Source: Thermoplasmatota archaeon (GTDB taxonomy: Archaea; Thermoplasmatota; Thermoplasmata; Thermoplasmatales; Thermoplasmataceae). Taken from it: 39,616 bases of DNA. The stretch is taken from positions 1 through 39,616 of the forward strand of contig JAMDBT010000030.1 in NCBI GenBank assembly GCA_023487205.1. The letters run 5' to 3'. A program made the position numbers and the translations under genes. This document shows positions 9,171-17,621 of the stretch, piece by piece; within the stretch, counting starts at the first letter, position 1, and every line of letters begins with the position of its first letter. Below the pieces are notes generated by a model that was not told where the DNA came from, made no database searches, and saw only the letters and a program-made list of their open reading frames with translations.

Positions 9171-9314
9171 TTGGGGACCTTGTGGACCCTCAGATACGAG
9201 ATAGCAGAGATAAGAAGATACGTAAAGAAACCATCGAAGCTGGGCGAGATTCTCGATGTCGTCCGAAACGGGAAAGCGATGCGATTAAGCTCTAACTCCC
9301 GCTGTTTTGCATAA
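9171..9314 (+). pseudogene. Short unrecognised ORF remnant cut by the transposon 3' end
   Basis: A plus-strand frame opening at TTG 9171 (or TTG 9180) encodes 47 residues, including LRYEIAEIRRYVKKPSKLGE and ILDVVRNGKAMR, then stops at 9312-9314 inside the 3' end of the opposing transposase frame. The charged helical character looks like real coding sequence, such as the N-terminus of a regulator, that was truncated when the insertion element arrived. The family is not recognised. It could equally be chance. Confidence 0.3.
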
Positions 9315-10232
9315 TATGCATCTGGAGCCCCTCAATCAGGACCCTGGATTTCTTGGGTATTTCGGATATCTTCCACTCCTCCCCGATCTTCAGCATGAAG
9401 ACCCTCCCGAGATGATCCAGCACGTCCTGTGGCGAGTATTTCCCCAGGAGGTCTTTGCTCCTCAGGAGACCATATATCCTGTAGTGGATCATCAGTGCGA
9501 TGAAGTTCGCGAACATCCAACCCTGCAGCTGGTGATCGTCCCTCAAGTATGCCCGATCGGCATGAATCGTATTCTTGAACGTGTCGTAGGGTTGCTCTAT
9601 CTCAGACCGGGACTTCAGCATCACGTACACGATTTCGCCTGAGACCTTCAGGTTCGTGATCACCAATATGGTCCCCACGCTCTCCCTTAAGGCTGTGAAT
9701 CGTGCCGGTGATCCGGATCGGGCAAGGAAGTCCTTCTCCTCCTCGGCCTTCAGGAAATCGTTCCTGAAGGTGTACATGGCACGGTTGCCAACGGCATATT
9801 TCCTGTAGAATATGGGATGATCCTGGAACTTGAAGTGCCTCTCCCCTTCAGGGGGATGACATGGAAGATGCCCATGGAATCAAGTGCCGATGTGTTAGAG
9901 GAGGAATAGAACCCCGTATCTGCAACCAGCACCATCCTCTTGGCGCCGGATTCCTCCATGGTGAGTTTCAGGGAAGCCACGCTGTTTACTGCCCCGGGCA
10001 GGATGCGGAAATGTGCCGGCATCTCGTGATCCAGGGAGAAGAGGAAGAGGATCTGCACCTGTGGCAGGTATTCCTCCATGCCGTTGTGTCCCAGGGTTGC
10101 CGATATGATCCCCTCGCTCATGGACAGGACGTGCGTCAGATCGACGGCAAGATAGCGGTAGCTCTCTAAAATAACGGAAAAGAGCAGGGAAAAGATGGAA
10201 GAAAAGAAAGAATTCCAGTGAATCCGCCCCAT
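9292..10232 (-). pseudogene. Broken IS4/IS1634-type DDE transposase
   Basis: Two adjoining minus-strand frames form one decayed transposase. The upstream part (10232-9750) holds YLAVDLTHVLSMSEGIISA, GHNGMEEYLPQVQILFLFSL, FRILPGAVNSVASL and LVADTGFYSSSN, matching the first two catalytic Asp regions of the IS1634 group. The downstream part (to 9292) holds YRKYAVGNRAMYTFRNDFLK, the QLQGWMFANFIALMIHYRIY block and a typical C-terminus. The join requires one extra base in the four-C run at 9843-9846: with it, the text reads through as KGERHFKFQDHPIFY. A stop at 10245-10247 and missing N-terminal domain show 5' truncation. Catalytic activity is not expected. Confidence 0.85.
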
Positions 10233-10388
10233 TCTGCAGATAGATCAAGCAGGGAATCCGGGTTTTATTACACGCGATCCAAGATCAAGGGCGATTATAG
10301 AAAACGTCTGGAATATACTGGGGGGTGCTTTAACCGACATCTGGGGCCGGGCTACGCTAAGTACCGTGTGAGGTGTCCCGTGACATAA
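10218..10388 (+). pseudogene. Short unrecognised ORF remnant upstream of rpl11
   Basis: A 56-codon plus-strand frame (GTG 10218 to TAA 10386-10388) reads GFYYTRSKIKGDYRKRLEY followed by GGCFNRHLGPGYAKYRVRCP. The composition is protein-like and the frame directly abuts the truncated transposase, so it may be the 3' remnant of a gene or of a second element interrupted here. The family is not recognised. Confidence 0.3.
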
Positions 10389-10464
10389 TCGCCTGCCATC
10401 CTGTGTGGCCTATCCAGAGTCAACCGAAAGTTGACATTCAAGAAATAAATTGCCCATGCGATGC

Positions 10465-10508
10465 AAACGTTAAAAAGATTCTCTGCCATTTGCCCGAACT
10501 TAAGGTGA
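10465..10508 (+). promoter_or_regulatory. Promoter and ribosome-binding site of the ribosomal stalk operon
   Basis: GCAAACGTTAAAAAG (10463-10477) looks like an archaeal BRE/TATA element. Transcription would start near 10500. AAGGTGA at 10502-10508 lies 4 bases before the rpl11 ATG and matches the archaeal anti-Shine-Dalgarno. Confidence 0.55.
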
Positions 10509-10512
10509 AGAA

Positions 10513-10983
10513 ATGCCACAGAGCGTCAATGTCATGATCGAGGGGGGGAAGGCAACACCTGGCCAGCCTCTCGGGCCTGCACTGGGTCCACTGGGTTTGA
10601 ATCTGGGCAAGGTGGTCCAGGAAATCAATGAGAAGACCAAGGCGTTTTCAGGAATGCAGGTTCCGGTTTCAGTCATAGTTACGGATCCGGCCAAGAAGGA
10701 ATATGAGATCAAGGTAGGATCTCCACCCACTTCCGCGCTGATCAAGAAGGAGATAGGCATTGAGAAGGGTTCCGGCAAGAGAAAGGAAACCGTCGCAGGA
10801 AATGCCACCATGGAGCAGATCAAGAAAGTAGCCGCGTCAAAGATGGACAACATGCAGGCAAAGGATCTGAAGGCCGCAGTTCTTGAGGTCATCGGGACCT
10901 GCGTCTCTCTGGGAATTACCGTGGAAGGTAAAGACCCGAAGGAGGCGCAAACGCTTATAAAGAACGGAACACTCGCCGTTTGA
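10513..10983 (+). CDS. rpl11: 50S ribosomal protein L11 (uL11)
   Basis: The 156-residue product has both L11 domains. The N-terminal domain carries [20 protein letters not shown], the flexible glycine/proline-rich region at the GTPase-associated centre. The C-terminal RNA-binding domain holds [20 protein letters not shown] and [21 protein letters not shown]11 binds domain II of 23S rRNA at the base of the stalk and helps factor binding. It is first in the conserved archaeal order L11-L1-L10-L12, has ATG start with a good AAGGTGA site, and is 46 bases from rpl1. Length is normal. Confidence 0.98.
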   Translation: MPQSVNVMIEGGKATPGQPLGPALGPLGLNLGKVVQEINEKTKAFSGMQVPVSVIVTDPAKKEYEIKVGSPPTSALIKKEIGIEKGSGKRKETVAGNATMEQIKKVAASKMDNMQAKDLKAAVLEVIGTCVSLGITVEGKDPKEAQTLIKNGTLAV

Positions 10984-11029
10984 ACTGTAGGAGAGCTTTG
11001 ATTGCTCGCATACTACGGGAAGTGATGAT

Positions 11030-11683
11030 TTGCCAGAAGGTACATTAGCAGAAGCAGTTGCGGAAGCCAAGAAACAGGCTCCGGAAAGGAAGTTCGCCGA
11101 AACGGTGGAACTGGCCATAAACCTCAAGGACGTGGATCTCTCAGACCCCAAGAATAGGGTCAACGAGGAGATTGCCCTTCCGAAGGGTAGAGGCAAGCAG
11201 ATTAAGATAGCGGTGTTTGGGGCCGAGGAACTCAAGTCCAAGGTCAAAGGTTCTGTGGATTACATTTTCGGCCCGGAAGACCTATCAACATTCGCTGAAG
11301 ACAAGAAGGCTTTCAAGAAGATTGCAGATGAGACGGACTTTTTCATTGCTGAATCCACGCTTATGACGACAATCGGAAAGTCTCTGGGACAGGTGCTTGG
11401 TCCGAGAGGAAAGATACCCCGGCCAATTGCGCCTGGACAGGACCCTACAAACATGATAGCTGCGCTACGCAGAACAGTAAGGGTGAGAAGCAAGGACAAG
11501 AGGACTTTCCATGTCCCCATCGGAACAAAGTCAATGTCGGATTCCGATCTTGCGGAAAACGCAAACGCTGTGCTTAAGAGGGTCATATCAAAGTTCGAGA
11601 AGGGAACTAGCAACATAGACGGCGTTTTTGTCAAGACCACCATGGGCAAAGCCGTGAGGATGAACGCGGGTGATGTGAAATGA
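11030..11683 (+). CDS. rpl1: 50S ribosomal protein L1 (uL1)
   Basis: The 217-residue product shows the L1 blocks KFAETVELAINLKDVDLSDP, KNRVNEEIALPKGRGK, GPRGKIPRPIAPG and the C-terminal GVFVKTTMGKAVRMN. L1 forms the mobile stalk at the E site and in archaea also represses its own operon by binding an mRNA mimic of its rRNA site. The only in-frame start after the TAG at 10988 is TTG at 11030, with GTGAT (11022-11026) just before it. The gene overlaps rpl10 by 4 bases (ATGA). An autoregulatory L1 site was not identified by eye. Confidence 0.97.
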   Translation: MPEGTLAEAVAEAKKQAPERKFAETVELAINLKDVDLSDPKNRVNEEIALPKGRGKQIKIAVFGAEELKSKVKGSVDYIFGPEDLSTFAEDKKAFKKIADETDFFIAESTLMTTIGKSLGQVLGPRGKIPRPIAPGQDPTNMIAALRRTVRVRSKDKRTFHVPIGTKSMSDSDLAENANAVLKRVISKFEKGTSNIDGVFVKTTMGKAVRMNAGDVK

Positions 11684-12627
11684 CCACTCCAGCGCCGTGG
11701 AAAGTTGACGAAGTCAACGACCTGTCTAAGCTGATCAAGGACGGAGAAATATCCGCACTTGTTGGCATTCACGGAATAAGGAACCGCCAACTGCAGAGCA
11801 TAAGGAAAGGATTGCGCGGAACAGCAACACTGAAGGTTGTAAGATCAACGCTCCTGCACAAGGCTCTTGACGGGATGGACAGCGATGCCATGAAACAGCT
11901 CAAGGAAGCTATTCATGGCCAGGTCGCGCTGCTGTCCGCAAACATGTCCCCAACTAAGCTTTATGAAACGATCCTGTCCACTGTACAGGATTCCGCTGCG
12001 AAGGGTGGGGAGATAGCGCCGGATGACATTGTTATCGAGGCGAAGGAAACACAATTTCCGCCTGGTCCCATGGTCAGCGAATTCCAGAAGGTCGGTTTGC
12101 AGACGGCGATCGAGAAAGGCAAGATTGTTATCAAGAAGGATACCGTTTTCGTTCACAAGGGAGAAGTCATAAGCAAGGATAAAGCCAAGATCCTGGAGAA
12201 GCTCGAGATCCACCCGCTGAAGGTGGGGCTAGAACTCCTGGGTGCATACAGTGACGGACTTTATTATCCAAAGGAGGTCCTGTCCGAAACGATTACCGAT
12301 ATACTGAACAAGTTCGTGAACGCGTACTCCAGAGCAAAGGCGATTGCTTCCGAAGCCATGTTCATCGTGCCTGAAATCGTTCCGGAACTCATTATAAAGG
12401 CGAGGCTGGGAGCGGAGAATCTTGCGCTCAGCACAGGTTTTGTGGACGAGGCAAATATACAATTATTTATACTGAAAGCAATTAAGGACGCCGCTGTCCT
12501 GAAGGGATTAACTGAGGGAGAGCAAGAACCACAAAAGGCAGAGGAGAAGAAAGAAGAGAAAAAAGAGGAAGAGCAGAAGTCCCCGGATGAAGACATCTCC
12601 GCAGGGCTCGGAAGTCTCTTCGGATAA
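11680..12627 (+). CDS. rpl10: 50S ribosomal protein L10 / acidic stalk protein P0 (uL10)
   Basis: The 315-residue protein has the archaeal P0 plan. An rRNA-binding domain opens with [20 protein letters not shown] and continues [20 protein letters not shown]. The archaeal insertion domain holds [21 protein letters not shown] helical spine binds L12 dimers. A Lys/Glu-rich hinge (about residues 280-300) leads to the conserved tail [11 protein letters not shown], shared with L12 and recognised by translation factors. It overlaps rpl1 by 4 bases and ends 13 bases before rpl12. The length is normal for archaea. Confidence 0.98.
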   Translation: MTTPAPWKVDEVNDLSKLIKDGEISALVGIHGIRNRQLQSIRKGLRGTATLKVVRSTLLHKALDGMDSDAMKQLKEAIHGQVALLSANMSPTKLYETILSTVQDSAAKGGEIAPDDIVIEAKETQFPPGPMVSEFQKVGLQTAIEKGKIVIKKDTVFVHKGEVISKDKAKILEKLEIHPLKVGLELLGAYSDGLYYPKEVLSETITDILNKFVNAYSRAKAIASEAMFIVPEIVPELIIKARLGAENLALSTGFVDEANIQLFILKAIKDAAVLKGLTEGEQEPQKAEEKKEEKKEEEQKSPDEDISAGLGSLFG

Positions 12628-12640
12628 TGGAGGAATAAGA

Positions 12641-12961
12641 ATGGAATACATATATGGGGCACTGCTCCTGCATTCGGTCGGAACAAAAGTGAGCGAAGCC
12701 AATCTGAAGAAAGTGCTGGAAGGCGCCGGCGTAACGCCGGATGCTGCCAGGGTAAAGGCACTTGCGTCGAGCCTGAAGGACCTGAACATTGATGACGTCC
12801 TGAAGAGCGCCGCAACTGCCGCAATCGCTGCTCCTGCGGCTCCCGCGGAAGAACAGTCAAAGGGCAAGAAAGGCAAGGAAAAGAAAGAGGAGCCCAAGGA
12901 AGAGAAGGCCGAGGCAAACGAGCAGGACGCAATGGCAGGATTGAGTTCACTATTCGGCTGA
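12641..12961 (+). CDS. rpl12: 50S ribosomal protein L12 / P1 (archaeal stalk)
   Basis: The 106-residue product starts [20 protein letters not shown], the dimerisation domain that binds the L10 spine. An Ala-rich hinge and a Lys/Glu-rich stretch follow, then the factor-binding tail MAGLSSLFG. The ATG at 12641 is chosen over a longer reading of the same frame from 12587 because that extension lies inside rpl10, the family begins at MEYIY, and GGAGGA sits at 12629-12634. It is present in several copies per ribosome and recruits elongation factors. It is the last ribosomal gene of the operon. Confidence 0.97.
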   Translation: MEYIYGALLLHSVGTKVSEANLKKVLEGAGVTPDAARVKALASSLKDLNIDDVLKSAATAAIAAPAAPAEEQSKGKKGKEKKEEPKEEKAEANEQDAMAGLSSLFG

Positions 12962-12968
12962 TCACCTA

Positions 12969-13154
12969 ATGGACGCTTACGACTATTTCTGGGGAGCCAT
13001 AAAATTTCTGGTTCCCGCAATTTTATTTGGAATATCCCTGTACCCGCCCGTGGACTATCTTCTCATGTTTATTTCAATCATATGGGCATTTGCTGCCTTG
13101 ACGATCAGTGCACTCAACATGAATCCATCCTCGCACCAGGAAAGAAAGTTTTAG
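12969..13154 (+). CDS. Small two-helix membrane protein, unknown function
   Basis: A 61-residue product begins MDAYDYFWGAIKFLVPAILF and has two hydrophobic segments (about residues 9-27 and 30-49) with a short polar tail. It starts 7 bases after the rpl12 stop on the same strand, so it is probably co-transcribed with the stalk operon. No Cys, charged active site or known motif is visible. The coding call rests on the clean frame, the spacing and the clear membrane pattern. It is not recognised as a named family. Confidence 0.6.
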   Translation: MDAYDYFWGAIKFLVPAILFGISLYPPVDYLLMFISIIWAFAALTISALNMNPSSHQERKF

Positions 13155-13156
13155 AC

Positions 13157-13216
13157 ACCGGAAAGCGGATTCCAGATCAGGAGCCGTCCAATCCGCAATC
13201 GCACCTTCCGGTTTTT
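13157..13216 (+). terminator. Possible terminator of the ribosomal operon
   Basis: ACCGGAA (13157-13163) is complementary to TTCCGGT (13206-13212), and the second arm runs into five T (13212-13216) just after the last gene. Archaeal termination mainly needs the T run; the long loop makes the hairpin doubtful. Confidence 0.3.
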
Positions 13217-13246
13217 CGATCTGTGAAATAACCAGTTATCTTCAGG

Positions 13247-13708
13247 TTACCTGACCAGCTGAAGTTCCTTCAGTTTTTCCATTACATCAACGGCATGATC
13301 CTTGGGTGTGACTTTTCCGTAGACGTACCCGATTGTGCCGTCCGGCTTCACAAGGTAGGTCACTCTCTTCGCGGACCCGAATTCACCTTTCACGCCGTAC
13401 TTTTCAACGATATCCTTGCTCTTGTCGGATACCAGAGTGAAGTTCAGGCTGTACTTGTCCTGGAACTTCTTGTGGGAATTCTCGCTATCCACGCTCACGC
13501 CGAGGACCTGAACTCCATGATCCTTGTACGACGATATGTTATCCCTGAAATTGCAAGCTTCTGTGGTGCATCCCGGCGTATCGTCCTTGGGGTAGAAGTA
13601 TACCACTACAGGTTTTCCCCGATATTCACTTAACTTTACCGTATTCCCGTTCTGGTCTTTTGCCTCAAAGTCAGGAGCCTTGTCTCCGACTTTCAATAAC
13701 TCTGCCAT
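13247..13708 (-). CDS. bcp: Thiol peroxidase of the Bcp/PrxQ type
   Basis: The 153-residue thioredoxin-fold peroxidase reduces peroxides using thiols. The peroxidatic Cys47 sits in DDTPGCTTEACNF and the resolving Cys52 is five residues on, the atypical 2-Cys pattern of Bcp. The catalytic Pro/Thr before Cys47 and the later GEFGSAKRVTYLV Arg region are present. ATG 13708 is preferred over an upstream TTG because the family starts MAELLKVGDKAPDF and because a TATA box lies about 25 bases upstream, which would make the mRNA leaderless. It is a single gene convergent with the ribosomal operon and fits an aerobic or acid-stressed life style. Confidence 0.95.
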   Translation of the reverse strand: MAELLKVGDKAPDFEAKDQNGNTVKLSEYRGKPVVVYFYPKDDTPGCTTEACNFRDNISSYKDHGVQVLGVSVDSENSHKKFQDKYSLNFTLVSDKSKDIVEKYGVKGEFGSAKRVTYLVKPDGTIGYVYGKVTPKDHAVDVMEKLKELQLVR

Positions 13709-13726
13709 TATCAATCATAGTGGTGT

Positions 13727-13737
13727 AACTTATAATC
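13727..13737 (-). promoter_or_regulatory. TATA box of the bcp gene
   Basis: On the minus strand GATTATAAGTT lies about 25 bases before the ATG at 13708. This is the right distance for transcription to start at the start codon itself (leaderless mRNA). Confidence 0.55.
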
Positions 13738-14433
13738 ATTATGGTTTAGATTGGCCTGACTTGTGTACCGGTCATTGCATTACTGATAATTCTTGTCTGG
13801 GATGTCAACTAATCCAGATCAGACACTTGTTAAGGGGCTGCCCCTCCCACTTCAACCGAGCATAGCCCTATGGAACAGCAACGACGGGACGGTCAGTTTT
13901 GTCAGAGAAAGGACATTATCTGTTCAGTTTCAGGACAGCCTTCATTTTGAATTGCTGTTCCTGACGCTGTAAGGCCCAGATCCGTGACCGCATTCCCGAG
14001 ATTTCGATGTCCCCCATCATGACGATAGAACTTTTTTCATGGGAAGTCAGGCTGCATGTAAAACCACTCAACAACATCATAAGAGAAGATAGTAATACCA
14101 TAAGGACAAAGCCCACTAGATGCGAGCATGACTTACGATCCTCTCTCTGAAAACCAGATGGCGACACGTTGTTGTTCATGGCCGTCTTCTGGAGGAACTT
14201 GCAAATGCATTAGTTGGTTTCTATTAGGATGATTAGCACTTCGCAGTGGTTTCAACCGTGTCCCGCACAGACTACCACAGGTGCTGTATGAAACTCTCAG
14301 AGAAGATTTTGTTTTCTGGACTATGTGGTCAACTGCCTTACCATTGAGTCTACCAGATGTTCCCAAGATTCTATATGCTGCGGTATTTCGGAAGTCAAAT
14401 AAGTCTTGGAAGTTGAGTTCTTGACCTCAGATC
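13738..14433. other. Degenerate stretch without a supported gene
   Basis: About 700 bases between bcp and fic carry no convincing gene. The minus strand between about 13916 and 14180 has an open frame ending LVGFVLMVLLSSLMMLLSG in a hydrophobic run, preceded in another frame by AIWFSERGS. This arrangement recalls the C-terminus of some archaeal DDE transposases after several frameshifts, but it is too decayed to assign. The rest (14180-14433) shows nothing. Confidence 0.35.
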
Positions 14434-14452
14434 AGTATAATTGTGATCACAA
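14434..14452 (+). promoter_or_regulatory. TATA box and palindromic operator upstream of fic
   Basis: AGTATAATT (14434-14442) is a good TATA element and runs into the perfect 12-base palindrome TTGTGATCACAA (14441-14452). Transcription would start near 14465, just before the extended fic frame opens at 14471. A repressor or activator bound here would act on this promoter. The cognate regulator is not known. Confidence 0.45.
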
Positions 14453-14566
14453 ATCTTCTTACCGGTGTAGTCATACAACTTTACGAACATCGAAACCAGG
14501 GTCAGGAATGGAGTAACCTATTACTATCTGGCCCACAGCTATCGCAAACTGCTCAAAGTCCGAAAA

Positions 14567-15421
14567 GTGAGGGTCTATCTCGGGAGAGACCTTTCCCGGG
14601 AAGAAGTTGAGAAGAAACGAATTGAGGGGGAGATTGAGCTAAACCAGAAGCTCTCAGAACTCAAGGGAATCAAGGATCCATACAAGGAAACGCTTTCCAG
14701 CGAGGAGATATCTGAGCTCAACAAGCTTCTTCCGCAAGGGAAAATCGAACTTTCTCACATAAGCGACGACAACTGGCTGAAGTTCACCGAAGCCTTCACT
14801 TATGCCACCAATGCCATCGAGGGTTCCACGGTAAACAGGAAAGAAGTCGGGGACATCTTGGAAAAACGAAAGTGGCCCAATAAGCCCAGGGAAGAAATCT
14901 ATGAAACCCTGGGCGTGGAGCAGGCGGTGAAATACCTGAGGAACACGGAGGAACATCTTTCCATAGACCTCATCAGGGAACTGCATAGGCTCGTGTTTAA
15001 GGACTCGAAGCCGTTTGCAGGTAATTTTCGCGAGATAGGTGAAGAAGTCTCGGTGATAGATTACGAGGGAAACGTGATCCACGATGGCGCTCCATCGCGA
15101 TTGGTTTCTAAATTGCTGAACGAACTGGTAGCCTGGTACAACGTGAACAAGGGCACGTACCACCCCCTCATTCTATCCGTCGTGGTGCACAACCAGTTCG
15201 AGAACATTCACCCTTTCGCCGACGGGAACGGAAGGGTCGGAAGGCTGATCCTGATAAATGTCCTGATCAAGCATGGGCTTCCCCCTGTTAACATAGAAAT
15301 GGCCAACCGGTCGGAGTACTATATCGCACTGTACCAGTATGACAATGAGAACGATATCAGGCCGAGTCTTAACCTTCTCCTCAAGGAAATGAGAAAATCT
15401 AAGAAAAGTCTGGATGTATGA
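14567..15421 (+). CDS. Fic-domain protein (probable AMP-transferase), N-terminus probably longer
   Basis: From GTG 14567 the product is 284 residues. The Fic motif HPFADGNGRVGR (about 215-226) is complete, so transfer of AMP from ATP to a protein hydroxyl is expected. TNAIEG (81-86) matches the class II inhibitory (S/T)xxxE(G/N) helix, so the enzyme should be self-inhibited. Upstream of the GTG the same frame is open to a TAG at 14468 and encodes RNGVTYYYLAHSYRK and KVRKVRVYLGRDLS, the usual N-terminal strand-rich segment of archaeal Fic proteins. That segment has no ATG, GTG or TTG; an ACG at 14483 stands where an ATG would be expected. The gene is probably either start-mutated or read from a rare codon. 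Confidence 0.88.
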   Translation: MRVYLGRDLSREEVEKKRIEGEIELNQKLSELKGIKDPYKETLSSEEISELNKLLPQGKIELSHISDDNWLKFTEAFTYATNAIEGSTVNRKEVGDILEKRKWPNKPREEIYETLGVEQAVKYLRNTEEHLSIDLIRELHRLVFKDSKPFAGNFREIGEEVSVIDYEGNVIHDGAPSRLVSKLLNELVAWYNVNKGTYHPLILSVVVHNQFENIHPFADGNGRVGRLILINVLIKHGLPPVNIEMANRSEYYIALYQYDNENDIRPSLNLLLKEMRKSKKSLDV

Positions 15422-15509
15422 CTACGCAATTGCCGGCCGTGTAGTCACATCGATACAACACGTCAATTGAAGTCTTGTGAATTCGCGCAGCAGAACAAAG
15501 CTTTCCCGA

Positions 15510-16214
15510 TCAGGTCCTCACATTCTGGGATAATTTCCTGAGTGAATCCCCGAGCATCATGTCCTTATCCGAGGATAGGAAAGAGGAACTCCTTCCAAGA
15601 ATTTTCAGGCCCTTCGCGGATAGATAGGGCTTCAATATGGCCAGCACAATATCTGCACCGCGCTGTACCTGAACCGAGTCTTCTGGATTTCCGGTCACGT
15701 CGAGAAACGTTATCCAGCTCTGGAATACTAGCCATACTGCAATCATGACGTCCTTGCAGACAACAGATGATACGGGATATCTGAGCGCACCAATACTGTC
15801 GAGCTGTTCACCTAACCGGACTGAAAGTGCAAGTCTCTGCCTGTAATTTTCCAGGTAGATGCTCTTGAGTTCGGGATCTATTTCGGTAAGCGCAAGAATT
15901 TCCCGCTCCACGAACCTGTACTTCCAGGAGAGCCGTGTTGCCTCGACAAGGTTGGAACGCATTCTCATAAGGTTTCCCTCGGCCCCGATGTCCTTGTTCC
16001 AGGTCGAATCCTGGTAGGACGAGCATTCGAGGTACAGTTCCCTTATGATCTCCTCCTTGTTCCTGTAATGATAATAGAGGTTGCCGGGGCTAATGCCAAG
16101 TTCCCTGGCAATGAGGTTTGTGCTTACGTGGGAAGTTCCATTCTCATTGAACAGTTTTCTTGCTGCGTCCAGTATTCTCTTCCTGGTGAGGTCAGACTTG
16201 TGTTGCGGCCGCAT
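15510..16214 (-). CDS. TetR-family transcriptional regulator
   Basis: About 234 residues. The N-terminus MRPQHKSDLTRKRILDAARK leads into a TetR helix-turn-helix with NLIARELGISPGNLYYHYRN (about residues 38-57) and KEEIIRELYLE. The C-terminal helical ligand/dimer domain has no recognisable specificity. ATG 16214 is chosen over an upstream in-frame GTG (16229) because family members begin near this point. Two overlapping palindromes lie between its TATA box and its start, so self-repression is likely. It follows tldE on the same strand after a 92-base gap that holds its own promoter, so control of neighbouring genes is possible but not shown. Confidence 0.92.
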   Translation of the reverse strand: MRPQHKSDLTRKRILDAARKLFNENGTSHVSTNLIARELGISPGNLYYHYRNKEEIIRELYLECSSYQDSTWNKDIGAEGNLMRMRSNLVEATRLSWKYRFVEREILALTEIDPELKSIYLENYRQRLALSVRLGEQLDSIGALRYPVSSVVCKDVMIAVWLVFQSWITFLDVTGNPEDSVQVQRGADIVLAILKPYLSAKGLKILGRSSSFLSSDKDMMLGDSLRKLSQNVRT

Positions 16215-16230
16215 GGATTTCGAGTGCACG

Positions 16231-16260
16231 CTCTAATTAGAGTATCTACTCTATTAAATT
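16231..16260 (-). promoter_or_regulatory. TetR promoter with two overlapping operator palindromes
   Basis: On the minus strand TTTAATA (plus 16254-16260) is a TATA box. Between it and the gene lie GAGTA-TC-TACTC (16240-16251) and the perfect 12-base palindrome CTCTAATTAGAG (16231-16242), sharing GAG. Both fit the size of TetR-type half-site pairs and would block polymerase at the start site. Confidence 0.55.
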
Positions 16261-16306
16261 TTTGCAGCCCCCAGACCGGAGCAAATAGCTTCTTTCAAGC
16301 TAAGCC

Positions 16307-17611
16307 CTAGAAAGCCCTGGAGACGTTGACCTCGTTAACGGTCACGTACGGCATTGTGCTGGGAAATATCTCTTCCCACCACTTCACGTTCCAGGTTTCC
16401 TTTGAAATGAGGTCTATGTTCGCAAGTACGGACGGTATGGAATCGCTGATCCTGATTCCACCCCACGCCTCCTTGATTTCTCCGTCCTGCACGTAGAATA
16501 CGCCATCCCGCGGAACGGTGGAAAACACACCATTCCTGTCGTCCTGAAACCTTGTGTACCACGCGTTACGGATGTACAGTCCTTCCTTCAGGGAGGCAAG
16601 CATCTCCTGTTCTGACGAATCACCGCCCGCCATCTTCATCTGGAACGGCATAGGAGCTATTATCCCCGCGTTGCCCGTAGTCCTGGTATTGTTCCTGGAT
16701 GCAGTGGAATACGAGTGAAGATAACTTCGCAGTATACCGTTCTCGACGAGATTCTTCGAAAACGTGACCGTTCCCTCATCGTCTACCGGCCTGAATCCCG
16801 ATCCAGAAGCATCGGAAGGATCGTCCAGGATCGTGAGCTTATCGTTGCCGACCTTCTTTCCCATGGATTCAGCAAAACAACTGAACCCTGACTCCACAGA
16901 ATAATACGAGAAGTAGGCAGACGCATAAGAAACGATGTTTCCGATGAGGTATGGTGACATAAGTATCCTGAATTTTCCCTGTTTTCCCTCCTTCCGGTGA
17001 TCAAGCATCATGGCAGTTTCAGCAGCTTGTTCTCCGAGGGATCTCGCGATGGAGTCCATGTCAGATCCGCCAGATCCTGTATGTGTTGCCTCCTGTCCTG
17101 TCATATCTCCCTTGAAAGCCCGGATCAGGAATTCGGTTCCGCCGGTGGAATACTGGACCCTGTTGTGGGTTGTAACGGTGGTCACTTCGGCAAAGTTGTT
17201 GTATATCAGGCCGGCAGATCTATCCGCTCCCTTCCCCGTGGCGGAATCGATCATAATGGATGCGAGTTCCTGGATATCCACGTCGTTCTTCCTTGCACCG
17301 TTTATTGAGGAGTAGTCCTGCTTTTCCGGATTTATTCCCATGAAGGATTCATTGTCCGGAGTGTGATCCAGCAGGAACATCAGCTGATCTATTGAAGAAT
17401 CGAGAATGCCGTAATCCTTGACTATGGTGGACGCCGTCTTTTTTCCCCTGGCCACGAAAACGGAAGTGGAATCCTCCACCCAGTGGTTGTGAATGTCTTT
17501 CGAATTGCCAGAGAAGCGCACCTGGCTGCTGTCTTCTTTGACGTTGGAAACGGCTATGCTGTCAAGGCCAAATTTCTGCAGCCTGTCGAATATGTCGTCA
17601 GCGATACTCAT
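16307..17611 (-). CDS. tldE: TldE/PmbA-family protein
   Basis: About 434 residues of the TldE (PmbA) family, the partner of the metalloprotease TldD. Blocks seen include FVARGKKTASTIVKDY, the SGGSDMDSIARSLGEQAAETA helix region and TRTTGNAG; no HExxxH motif is present, as expected for the non-catalytic subunit. In archaea and bacteria TldD/TldE form a heterodimer that cleaves unfolded peptides in a tunnel. ATG 17611 is chosen because GAGGTG (about 17618-17623) lies 6 bases ahead and overlaps the tldD stop. A GTG at 17620 is an alternative. It is the last gene of the coupled SHMT-like - CBS - tldD - tldE cluster. Confidence 0.93.
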   Translation of the reverse strand: MSIADDIFDRLQKFGLDSIAVSNVKEDSSQVRFSGNSKDIHNHWVEDSTSVFVARGKKTASTIVKDYGILDSSIDQLMFLLDHTPDNESFMGINPEKQDYSSINGARKNDVDIQELASIMIDSATGKGADRSAGLIYNNFAEVTTVTTHNRVQYSTGGTEFLIRAFKGDMTGQEATHTGSGGSDMDSIARSLGEQAAETAMMLDHRKEGKQGKFRILMSPYLIGNIVSYASAYFSYYSVESGFSCFAESMGKKVGNDKLTILDDPSDASGSGFRPVDDEGTVTFSKNLVENGILRSYLHSYSTASRNNTRTTGNAGIIAPMPFQMKMAGGDSSEQEMLASLKEGLYIRNAWYTRFQDDRNGVFSTVPRDGVFYVQDGEIKEAWGGIRISDSIPSVLANIDLISKETWNVKWWEEIFPSTMPYVTVNEVNVSRAF

Positions 17612-17621
17612 TTCCTGCACC

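Noticed and set aside
12587-12640. Longer start for rpl12
   Set aside because: It lies inside rpl10, and the family start MEYIYG plus GGAGGA fix the start at 12641.
13916-14366. Minus-strand frames of 77 and 87 residues between bcp and fic
   Set aside because: The frames shift, lack promoters or sites, and at most resemble a decayed transposase tail.
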